A DNA stretch of 64,000 nucleotides from positions 64,486 to 128,485 of the forward strand of contig JAPKZD010000014.1 of the NCBI GenBank assembly GCA_026393975.1. The letters are read 5' to 3'. The position numbers and the translations under genes are program-made. The notes under the pieces were generated by a model that was not told the origin of the DNA, did not search any database, and worked only from the letters and a program-made list of their open reading frames with translations. How positions within the stretch are numbered: position 1 is the first letter of the stretch; the number at the start of each line of letters is the position of its first letter. Below, piece after piece: positions 56,815-64,000 of the stretch. This DNA is from Candidatus Aminicenantota bacterium (GTDB taxonomy: Bacteria; Acidobacteriota; Aminicenantia; Aminicenantales; Saccharicenantaceae).

Positions 56815-58965
56815 ATGCGCCATAGAATCCGTTTCGCGACGTTTGTCCTGATCCTCGGCCTGGCCCTCATCGCCGGAGCCGACGAGGGCATGTGGATGCC
56901 CCACCAGATGAAGGACCTCAACCTCAAGGCTTTGGGGCTGCAAATGAACCCGGATGACCTTTATAAGAAGGACGGCACGGGGCTGATGAGCGCCGTCGTC
57001 AACCTCGGCGGCGGGACGGGCGAGTTCGTCAGCCCCGAGGGCCTCGTCCTGACCAATCACCACGTCGCCTACGGAGCCATCCAAAGGGCCTCGAGCAAGA
57101 ACAACGACTACATCAACGCGGGCTTTCTGGCCCGGACGCGTGGAGAAGAGATCCAGGCCCAGGGCTATACGGTCGGCGTCCTCCTCGGCTACGAGGATGT
57201 TACGGCCAAGGTCAACGCCTACTTCAAGCCGAAGATGACGCCCCGCGAGCGCTACGACGCCTACGACAGGGCCCAGAAGGAGCTCATCGCCGCCGCCGAG
57301 AAGGCCGGCAAGGACCTCCGCTGCACCCTGGCCGCGATGTATAGCGGCAACGCCTATTACCTCACTACGTTCAAGCAGATCCGCGACGTCCGGCTCGTCT
57401 ATGCCCCGCCCCAGGACCTGGGCAACTTCGGGGGGGAGACGGACAACTGGATGTGGCCTCGCCACACCTGTGACTTTTCCTTCCTGCGCGCTTACGTCGC
57501 TCCGGACGGCACGGCCGCCGATTACAGCGCGGCGAACGTCCCCTATAAGCCCAAGGTTTGGCTGAAGGTCTCGCTCGACGGTTTCCGGGAGGGCGACTTC
57601 ACCTTCGTCATGGGCTATCCCGGCCGGACCTACCGCAACTACGCGCTGCCCGAGCTCAAGGCCGACCAGGAGAACATGGCGAAAAGGATTAAAGACATCC
57701 AAGACCTTATCCGCTTTTATGAGGATGCGGGAAAATCAGACAAGGAAGTCGAGATCCGCTATGCCGGCCAGGTCAAGGGGCTCTACAATGGCCTGAAGAA
57801 CATGCAGGGCAAGCTCGAGGGCTTTGAGAAGTACGATCTCGTCGCCAGGAAGGCCGTCCAGGAGAAGGAGCTCCTCGATTGGATCAACGCCGACCCCGCG
57901 CGGGCCAAGAAGTTCGGCGGGGCCCCGGCCGCCCTCGAAGCGTTTCTGGCCAAGCAGAAGGCTTTCGGGGCGAGGACGGAACTTCTCAACGGCGTCCTGG
58001 GCGGGTCGACCATCCTGTCCCAAGCCTACAACATCCTGCGCATCGTGGCCGAGATCCAGAAACCGGACAAGGACAGGGAACAAGCCTACCAGGAGCGCAA
58101 TCTGCCCCGGATCAAGCAGGGCATTCAGCTGGCCGAGCGCGGCTACGTCTTCGCGACCGACAAGGAGCTCCTGAAGTGGAACCTCAAGCGGCTCAAGGCT
58201 GCCCATCCGAACGAAGCGCAGTGGCCCGCCTCGCTGAAGGAGCTGGCCGCGGGTAGCGACGCCGAAATCGGCGTCCGGGTCGACGCGATGTACGCCAAGA
58301 CGGCCCTCGGCGACCCGGCCAAAAGGCTCGAGCTCCTTGGCCTCAAACCGGCCCAGCTCGCCGCCGTCGACGACCCCTTCCTCAAGCTCGCCGCCGGGAT
58401 GGAGCAGGAGCTCAAGGGCGTCCGTGAGGAGAGCAAGGGCATGGGCCGCGAAGGCGCGGACCTCAAGATGGCCTACGAGGGGGCCATCCTCGAGATGAAG
58501 AAGGGGACCTATCCGCCCGACGCCAACGGGACCATCCGCTTCACTTACGGCCCGGTCATGGGCTATCAGCCGCGCGACGCCGTCATCTACCTGCCCCAGA
58601 CGACGGTCAAGGGTGTCGTCGAGAAGGACACCGGCGTCTTCCCGTTCAAGGTTCCGGCCAAGATCAAGGATCTCTGGAAGGCGAAGGACTTCGGCCCCTA
58701 CATGGACGCCCGACTCAAGGACGTCCCCGCCTGCTTCCTGAACACGACGAACGTCACCGGCGGCAACTCCGGTTCGCCGACGTTCAACGCCAAGGGCGAG
58801 CAGGTCGGCATCATCTTCGACATGACCTACGAGAGCGTCATCGGCGACTACTACATCATCCCCGAGCTCCAGCGCTCCATCAGCGTCGATGTCCGCTACG
58901 TCCTCTGGGTGACCGACAAGTTCTCCGGCGCGACGCACATTGTCAAGGAGATGGGGCTGAAATAG
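56815..58965 (+). CDS. S46 dipeptidyl-peptidase-like protease (DPP7/DPP11 family)
   Basis: A 716-residue exported protease with a signal peptide (RFATFVLILGLALIAGA). It has the bacterial dipeptidyl-peptidase fold: a chymotrypsin-like domain with His83 (TNHHVAYG), Asp220 (CDFSFLRAY) and Ser652 (GGNSGSP), interrupted by an alpha-helical regulatory domain. S46 enzymes cut dipeptides from peptide N-termini in the periplasm. Eighteen residues after the Ser, where DPP7 has Gly and DPP11 has Arg, there is Met670 (FDMTYES), so specificity may differ. CAGGAGG precedes the ATG. Its last 23 bp overlap the convergent sulfatase-like gene. Confidence 0.93.
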   Translation: MRHRIRFATFVLILGLALIAGADEGMWMPHQMKDLNLKALGLQMNPDDLYKKDGTGLMSAVVNLGGGTGEFVSPEGLVLTNHHVAYGAIQRASSKNNDYINAGFLARTRGEEIQAQGYTVGVLLGYEDVTAKVNAYFKPKMTPRERYDAYDRAQKELIAAAEKAGKDLRCTLAAMYSGNAYYLTTFKQIRDVRLVYAPPQDLGNFGGETDNWMWPRHTCDFSFLRAYVAPDGTAADYSAANVPYKPKVWLKVSLDGFREGDFTFVMGYPGRTYRNYALPELKADQENMAKRIKDIQDLIRFYEDAGKSDKEVEIRYAGQVKGLYNGLKNMQGKLEGFEKYDLVARKAVQEKELLDWINADPARAKKFGGAPAALEAFLAKQKAFGARTELLNGVLGGSTILSQAYNILRIVAEIQKPDKDREQAYQERNLPRIKQGIQLAERGYVFATDKELLKWNLKRLKAAHPNEAQWPASLKELAAGSDAEIGVRVDAMYAKTALGDPAKRLELLGLKPAQLAAVDDPFLKLAAGMEQELKGVREESKGMGREGADLKMAYEGAILEMKKGTYPPDANGTIRFTYGPVMGYQPRDAVIYLPQTTVKGVVEKDTGVFPFKVPAKIKDLWKAKDFGPYMDARLKDVPACFLNTTNVTGGNSGSPTFNAKGEQVGIIFDMTYESVIGDYYIIPELQRSISVDVRYVLWVTDKFSGATHIVKEMGLK

Positions 58966-61216
58966 ACCCGACTTTTTTTTCCAGTCTCTCCAGCTCGGCC
59001 TTGGCCTTCCGGACACTGACTTCGCTTTCACCCCGGGAATTCTCGAGGTAAAGCCTGAAATACTTGATCGCCTGGCGGAGATCGCCGCTCTTTTCATGGG
59101 CCAAGGCCAAGTTGAAATAGCCGACCGCCGTTGGCCGAATGGCCACGGCCTGTTCAAGGAGAGAAATCGCATGCTCGAATTCGCCGAGGTAGGAATAGGC
59201 GATGCCGGCGAATTGATAGAAGGCCTGTTCTTCTGGGAAATCGCCGATTAATGATTCGTAAAATTTGATCGCTTCCCTCAATTTGCCGCCTGAGGCAAGA
59301 TTCCCCGCGTAGCTCATCCTCAGATGCCGGCTTTCCGGCTCGATGGCCAGGGCGCGTTCATAATAAGCTTGGGCCTCGTCTTTCCTGCCCGTCGCCTCAA
59401 GGGCGCCGGCACAGACGGTCAGGGCATCGACGTTTTGGGGGTTTAAAACAAGGACCTTTTCCATCGTCGCCAGGGCTTCCTGGACTCTCCCCGTGACCAG
59501 ATAAGTATGGCCCAAGCGAACCAGGAGTATCTCGGAATCCGGGATCCGGGTGATCCCCAAGTCGAGGGTGGCTATGGCCTGGTCGAACGTATTTTGCCTC
59601 GCTTGGGCGATCGCCAGATTGACATAGCTGGCCGGAGAATCGGGCATGTCTTCCAGTAACCGGCGATAAACCCGCTCGGCCTCAGGGTATTTCTCTTCGA
59701 ACTCGAACGCCTGGGCCTGCTGAATCAGCCTGAGCGAAGAGATCTTATCCTTCGGGTCGGGAAGAGATGAACCCGGCTTGGCCGGAGCGAAGTTCAGGTA
59801 GCCCAGAGACTTGAGCTTTTCCAGGTCCTCGGCCTTGGCAGGGACGTTCCCGCTTACGCCGGCGGAGCCGGAACTCAGGCGGAGAATCTCCCGTTCGAGT
59901 ATTTTTTTCAATTCGCCGGCTTTTTCCGCTGAGGAACCGTAGATGTTTATCCTTTCGCCGGGGTCGTTCTTCAAATTATAGAGTTCGGGCCGGGGGGCCT
60001 GGATGAATTTCCAGGGACCCGAGACGAGTCCGACAAGTTCAGACCAGCCGAAATTTTCCCGGGGATAAACAGTTTCAACAAGCCCATCGAGATCGCTTTT
60101 GGTCTTTCCCTTGATCCAGTCGATCAGGCTCCGTCCCTGCATGCCTGCGGCTTCGCCCTTGAGCCCGATCATTTCCAGAATGGTCGGCGCGACATCGACC
60201 AGTCGGACCTCGCTTTCGATGACTTGAGAACGAGGGAAAATCCGGGGATTATAGAAAATGAGCGGCACCCGGAGGGTTTCTTCATAAAGGAAAAGGCCGT
60301 GACCGGTCTCCACCTTGTCGCCCAGCCCTTCGCCATGGTCGCCGGCGACGATGATGATGGTCCTATCGAGGATCCCTTTCTCTTTCAGCCGCTCCAGAAG
60401 GGCGCCCACATATTGGTCCATATAGGCAATTTCGCCGTCGTAAGGATGACCGCTGAATTCTTCGCTATAAGGTGGGGGCGGGTCGTACGGCAGGTGAGGG
60501 TCATAGTAGTGAACCCAGGTGAAGAACCTGTTTTGTCCGTTGCTGTCCAGCCAGCGGGAAAACCGGGCGAACGTCTCCCCGGCTCGGCGTTCCGCGTTCT
60601 GGCTTTTCAGGGGCAGTTGCGATTGGAAGGTGTCGTCATAGACGTCGAAGCCCCGGCCGATGCCGAATCGGGAATCGACCGAAAAGGAAGAAACAAAGGC
60701 CGAGGTGGAATAGCCCTGCCCTTTCATGATTTCTGCGAGCGTTCGTATTCCCTGAGGAAGATAGTGACCGTTGTTGCGAACGCCGTGCGCAACGGGATAG
60801 AGGCCGGACATGATCGAACAATGAGAGGGCAGCGTCAGGGGAGCCGGACAATATACCCGTGAGAAGCGGACTCCTTCGCGGGCCAGGCCGTCCAGATGAG
60901 GAGTTTTGGCCTGCGGATAGCCATAACAGCCCAGATGGTCGGCGCGGGTCGTGTCGAGGGTGATGAGCAGGATGTTCAGGGGAGCCGGGCCACGGGTCCC
61001 GGTCCGGTTCCGCGCCGGGCTGAAGACCAGAAAAAAAACGAGGAGGCCCACGACAGCGGCCGTTCCCGCGATCCCCACGAGCCACCGGACCCAAGGGCGC
61101 GGGCGGCGGACTCCCGGGCCCTTTTCGCCAAGGAGGGGGCTCGCTTTGTTGGCGGTGGGACGGTCCGGTCGGGGCGGGCCCGGCGCCGGCTTCTTCCGCG
61201 ATCTTTTTTGGCTCAT
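58943..61216 (-). CDS. Membrane-anchored sulfatase-like protein with TPR repeats
   Basis: A 757-residue protein. A Pro/basic N-terminal tail (about 45 residues) precedes one membrane helix (WLVGIAGTAAVVGLLVFFLVF); the alkaline-phosphatase-fold domain follows with LLITLDTTRADHLGCYGYP, and VAGDHGEGLGD for metals. The nucleophile region APLTLPSHCSIMSGLYP lacks the CxPxR formylglycine motif; Thr is at the Cys position. From about residue 500 come five to six TPR repeats. It may be a phosphodiesterase or transferase rather than a sulfatase. The ATG at 61216 is chosen because the -10 box ends 10 nt before it; a GTG at 61225 is an alternative. Confidence 0.85.
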   Translation of the reverse strand: MSQKRSRKKPAPGPPRPDRPTANKASPLLGEKGPGVRRPRPWVRWLVGIAGTAAVVGLLVFFLVFSPARNRTGTRGPAPLNILLITLDTTRADHLGCYGYPQAKTPHLDGLAREGVRFSRVYCPAPLTLPSHCSIMSGLYPVAHGVRNNGHYLPQGIRTLAEIMKGQGYSTSAFVSSFSVDSRFGIGRGFDVYDDTFQSQLPLKSQNAERRAGETFARFSRWLDSNGQNRFFTWVHYYDPHLPYDPPPPYSEEFSGHPYDGEIAYMDQYVGALLERLKEKGILDRTIIIVAGDHGEGLGDKVETGHGLFLYEETLRVPLIFYNPRIFPRSQVIESEVRLVDVAPTILEMIGLKGEAAGMQGRSLIDWIKGKTKSDLDGLVETVYPRENFGWSELVGLVSGPWKFIQAPRPELYNLKNDPGERINIYGSSAEKAGELKKILEREILRLSSGSAGVSGNVPAKAEDLEKLKSLGYLNFAPAKPGSSLPDPKDKISSLRLIQQAQAFEFEEKYPEAERVYRRLLEDMPDSPASYVNLAIAQARQNTFDQAIATLDLGITRIPDSEILLVRLGHTYLVTGRVQEALATMEKVLVLNPQNVDALTVCAGALEATGRKDEAQAYYERALAIEPESRHLRMSYAGNLASGGKLREAIKFYESLIGDFPEEQAFYQFAGIAYSYLGEFEHAISLLEQAVAIRPTAVGYFNLALAHEKSGDLRQAIKYFRLYLENSRGESEVSVRKAKAELERLEKKVGSISAPSP

Positions 61217-61226
61217 CGACGCCACA

Positions 61227-61256
61227 AGGATACCGGGCCCTCCCGGCGGATGTCAA
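61227..61256 (-). promoter_or_regulatory. Promoter of the TPR-sulfatase-like gene (candidate leaderless)
   Basis: TTGACA (61256-61251), 18-bp spacer, TATCCT (61232-61227) on the minus strand, ten nucleotides before the ATG at 61216. Confidence 0.6.
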
Positions 61257-61260
61257 GAAA

Positions 61261-61294
61261 AGAGCCCGCCCCCCGCCATCGGGGGACGGGCTCT
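61261..61294 (-). terminator. Terminator of the TonB-receptor gene
   Basis: AGAGCCCG and CGGGCTCT form a stem extended by a C-run / G-run pairing; on the minus strand it is followed by TTTTCTT. It lies 30 bp after the receptor stop codon and directly before the next gene's -35 box. Confidence 0.8.
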
Positions 61295-61323
61295 TCGAGT
61301 CGATGTGCGGCGAAACGCGTCGG

Positions 61324-64000
61324 TTAGAAGGACAGCTTAAAACCCAGCCGCGCCGACAATGTGCCGAACCGCCATTCCCATTTGCCGAATCCGGCATTCG
61401 TGTCGCCCGCGTCCAAGACCATTGCGTTATAGTCGCGGGCCAGTGTTCCGTCGAGGATCTGCGGATAGTCTGCGTAGATACCGTCCAGGTTGAGATCGGA
61501 GATCTTGCTCTGGATCGTAGAGGTGTTGGTCACGTTATTGATCTGGAGGTTGATGGATGCACGGTATCTGTTGCCGAGTTTCAGGGCGTACTCTAGATAA
61601 AGATCGGCCCAGAATGTGAACGGCAGTCGGCCCAGGTCCGCCCGGTTCTCGGGATAAATGTACCTGTCGTTGAGTAAAAGCCTGGTCGTCATGGGCAGGC
61701 CGCTCCGGCCGTAGGCGACGACACCCACCGTCAGGCCGAACGGGAAGGCATAGGTCCCGTAAGCCTTGAGGTAATGGGTCCTGTCCTGGGGCAGGGGGCC
61801 TCGCAGCACTTTGCCGGAGGCGTCGTACATGATGAACCAGTCGTCGTAATACTGCTCGACGTTAGGGCCGACCCGGCCGACGCCGCCGGACACTTCATCG
61901 GAGCTGGCCAGGCCGGAGTAATTCCCCGCTACCCGGCTCAGGGTATAGTTGATCCCGCCCTGCCAGTTGTGGCTGAACCTCTTTTCCAGGGAGACGTTCA
62001 GGCCGTAGTAGTCCCGTGTCGCTTTGGGGGCCGGCCAGTATACGTCGGCGAACTTTCCGCCCTGGGAGACCGATCGGGACCAGCCATAGCCGGGGTTGGC
62101 GATGTAGAAGGTCTCGGTCAGTTCCGTACTCCCGTCGGGATTGGTCACCGTTTCGAAAATGCCGACGTCCTCGATCGTCCGGATCAGGTGCTTATTGACG
62201 AGGCGGACGGAAAGGGAAAGGTCCTCCATCAGCTTCTTCTCGGCGCCGAAGGAGATCTCCCTCTGGGCGGTCGGTTTCAGGTCAGGATCGACCCGGCCGA
62301 ACGACGGCGGCAGGAAATCAAGGGATCCGGCGTACGTGCCGCCGGCCGACTGGCTGTCCCGGTCGTCGAACGCGCCGCTCGCCGCGATCTTCGTCCAATC
62401 CGGGTCCGTGAGGGAGTAATAATCCTGCTTGCGCTTCCAGCCGCCGAAGGTGAGTTCGGCCATATAGAGCTTCATGACGTCATAGTAGATGCCGAAACTG
62501 GCGAAAACCTTCAGGCTGGAATTGCCGAAGACGTCGTACACCGCGCCCAGCCGGGGGGCCAGCATTTGCCCCAGATCGAACTTGACGGGTTTGTCCGTAA
62601 AATCAGGGTAGGACGTGTCGGTGGTCAGGGACGGGATGTATTGGCTCTCTGACCGGATGCCGAAATTGATGGTTAGCCTGCTCTTGATCGTCCAGGAATC
62701 CTGGAGGTAGAGCGACCAGTTGTTGGCATGGATATTCCAGGCGCCTCCGTTAATTGGCTGGGTCCAGGAACCCCGGATGTAATAGTATCCGTAAGCGCCG
62801 TAATAGGGACTTTCCGGGTCGGCACCGACGCCGACAGGAAAGCCCAAAGCATAGGTGGTCCTTCCAAAGCCCATGTAGACCCTGGGGTGTGTGGAGGCAG
62901 TAAAAACGTCCTCATAAAGATAGGCATAGCCGATGCCAGCCTTCAGAGCGTGCTCACCCATCCAGGTGAGGTAGTAGGATACGTCCAGGTTGTTGCTGAT
63001 CTTCTCCTGCAGGATCTTCTTAGTATCGCGAAAGGTCCCGGCGTCCGTCCAGCCGGAGGAATGGAGCAGGGTCGGATTGGCAACATAGAAGGGATCGGTC
63101 TCGTAGGGATAGTTGGAATAACTGAAGCTATAGGTCGAGTTGTCCGGGGGCAGGATCTGTTGATTGTTCTGGTTCTGCAGATGCCAACCGCCCCTATAGG
63201 TGATGAGCAGGTTGTTGCCGAGGGAATAATCCGCAGTCAGCGAGCCGGTCCAGTTGGGATAATCAAAACCCTCATTCTGCCATTCATAGCCGGCGTCGTC
63301 GTAGCCCTGGATGCTCGGGAGGGCCCCACGATACTTGGTGAAACTGTTGATGTAGCTGGCCGACAGCCGGAGCCCTGTCAGGGGGGCGGCCGAAAGCCTG
63401 AAGGAGCCGTTGTAGCCATAGTTCTTGTTCTTGAACGTGGAGAACGGCCCCTCCCGGTAGTTAAAATCCCTCTGGGCCGCCGTCTGGTAATAGTTCGGGT
63501 TAATGGAACCGAAAAACCATAGCTTGTTCTTGATGATGTAGCCGCCGAGGCTCATGACCCCTTCGTACCGATTATAGCGGTCCCTGTCCTTCCCGCCGTT
63601 GAAGTAGAGGGTGTCGTTGTTCACGTATTCCCAGAGGGTGTAGTCGTTCGGGTCCTGCCTGAGGTAGTCCCGGGCGTTACCCTGCATCCACTGCCTGTTA
63701 TTCTCGTAAAAGCCCATGAGGTCGCCGTGGAACTCGTTGCCTCCGGACCTGGTGATGACGTTGACCACACCGCCCATCGAGCCGCCGTACTCGGCATTGT
63801 AGCCTGAAGCCGTGACCTTGACCTCATCCAGCAGCTCGAGAACGATGTTTTGGCCCTTGATTCCTAAATGAAAGTCCGTCATATCCGCGCCGTCGGCGTA
63901 CCACACGTTCTCGGCGCCCGAGGCGCCGTCGACCGAAATACCTGCGCTGACGTCCTCGTTTTGAACGCCTGGAATCGTGCTGATGAGCGAATCGAACGAC
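61324..64000 (-). CDS. TonB-dependent outer-membrane receptor (Oar/SusC-like), C-terminal 892 codons
   Basis: The open frame continues through the right window edge, so the N-terminus is missing. The visible part starts in the plug domain: LISTIPGVQNEDVSAG, VDGASGAENVWYADGADM, VKVTASGYNAEYGGSMGG and NVITRSGGNEFHGDL (the last is typical of plug ends). The remaining 800 residues are a barrel of aromatic-rich strands ending SARLGFKLSF, with the terminal Phe required for barrel assembly. The TSGYNAEYGG pattern is that of Oar-like receptors with an N-terminal carboxypeptidase-regulatory domain, which would be off the window. It imports large substrates, energised by TonB. A terminator follows. Confidence 0.93.
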   Translation of the reverse strand, partial: SFDSLISTIPGVQNEDVSAGISVDGASGAENVWYADGADMTDFHLGIKGQNIVLELLDEVKVTASGYNAEYGGSMGGVVNVITRSGGNEFHGDLMGFYENNRQWMQGNARDYLRQDPNDYTLWEYVNNDTLYFNGGKDRDRYNRYEGVMSLGGYIIKNKLWFFGSINPNYYQTAAQRDFNYREGPFSTFKNKNYGYNGSFRLSAAPLTGLRLSASYINSFTKYRGALPSIQGYDDAGYEWQNEGFDYPNWTGSLTADYSLGNNLLITYRGGWHLQNQNNQQILPPDNSTYSFSYSNYPYETDPFYVANPTLLHSSGWTDAGTFRDTKKILQEKISNNLDVSYYLTWMGEHALKAGIGYAYLYEDVFTASTHPRVYMGFGRTTYALGFPVGVGADPESPYYGAYGYYYIRGSWTQPINGGAWNIHANNWSLYLQDSWTIKSRLTINFGIRSESQYIPSLTTDTSYPDFTDKPVKFDLGQMLAPRLGAVYDVFGNSSLKVFASFGIYYDVMKLYMAELTFGGWKRKQDYYSLTDPDWTKIAASGAFDDRDSQSAGGTYAGSLDFLPPSFGRVDPDLKPTAQREISFGAEKKLMEDLSLSVRLVNKHLIRTIEDVGIFETVTNPDGSTELTETFYIANPGYGWSRSVSQGGKFADVYWPAPKATRDYYGLNVSLEKRFSHNWQGGINYTLSRVAGNYSGLASSDEVSGGVGRVGPNVEQYYDDWFIMYDASGKVLRGPLPQDRTHYLKAYGTYAFPFGLTVGVVAYGRSGLPMTTRLLLNDRYIYPENRADLGRLPFTFWADLYLEYALKLGNRYRASINLQINNVTNTSTIQSKISDLNLDGIYADYPQILDGTLARDYNAMVLDAGDTNAGFGKWEWRFGTLSARLGFKLSF

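Overview
The window is GC-rich, gene-dense DNA from a Gram-negative bacterium. A TonB-dependent receptor, a FadL-type porin, an RND pump with a TolC-like channel and several lipoproteins show an outer membrane. The mix of secreted peptidases (S9, S41 tricorn-like, S46), a TPR-sulfatase-like protein, a DUF4091 protein, a GH29 fucosidase and a large periplasm-facing histidine kinase resembles Acidobacteriota / Candidatus Aminicenantes-type protein degraders. That placement is inference from gene content; there is no rRNA or other marker here. Promoters of the form TTGACA-N17-TATAAT are easy to see in front of many genes.

Layout. 1-3.1 kb: a partial lipoprotein, an exported creatininase-family protein, a small acidic unknown, an RRM RNA-binding protein with its terminator, and a Phd/RelE-type toxin-antitoxin pair. 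3.2-9.2 kb: a four-gene operon tetR-tolC-acrA-acrB with 4-nt overlaps and a canonical promoter. 9.4-14.9 kb: a nitroreductase and a lexA-dinB-dnaE mutagenesis cassette behind a perfect TGTCAA-N6-TTGACA inverted repeat. 15-24.6 kb: an orphan HicB-like protein, an S9 peptidase, a DUF4091 protein, a GNAT-YoaP fusion, a second toxin-antitoxin pair and a tricorn-like S41 protease. 24.7-34.1 kb: a URO-D-like protein, a lipoprotein fucosidase, a decayed sodium:solute symporter tail, a peroxiredoxin, a nitroreductase, a LysA-like decarboxylase, a DUF72 protein, a threonine dehydratase, an orphan ABC-type substrate-binding lipoprotein and ThiD. 34.3-40.3 kb: a FadL-like porin, an acylphosphatase, a ketoacyl-ACP synthase III with a small zinc-binding membrane protein, and a CoA-transferase / acyl-CoA-dehydrogenase-like / Nif3-like run. 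40.3-45.5 kb: a flavodoxin, a 1286-residue NtrY-like kinase and its coupled partner. 45.6-50.8 kb: a 20-codon ORF leading a HAD hydrolase, a VIT-VWA protein, a class V aminotransferase and a DUF362 ferredoxin protein. 50.9-56.7 kb: an MFS transporter, a cupin, tRNA-Pro(CGG), a small exported protein, a TM1586-like nitroreductase and a Ca2+-type P-ATPase. 56.8-64 kb: an S46 peptidase, the TPR-sulfatase-like protein and a TonB receptor that runs off the right edge.

How the genes may work together. Secreted peptidases plus the TonB receptor and the FadL porin fit uptake of peptides, glycans and hydrophobic substrates from outside. The RND operon and its TetR regulator handle efflux. The lexA cassette is a self-contained damage-induced translesion module. 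Several genes (S9 peptidase, URO-D-like, DUF72, TPR-sulfatase, possibly lexA) have a good promoter whose -10 box lies only 6-10 nt from the start codon and no Shine-Dalgarno sequence, which suggests leaderless mRNAs.

No complete mobile element, CRISPR array or phage region is visible. The most unusual items are the candidate leaderless promoters, the LexA-type operator and cassette without imuA, hairpin repeats between and inside genes, the 20-codon ORF, the three-sensor kinase and an S46 peptidase with a nonstandard specificity residue.
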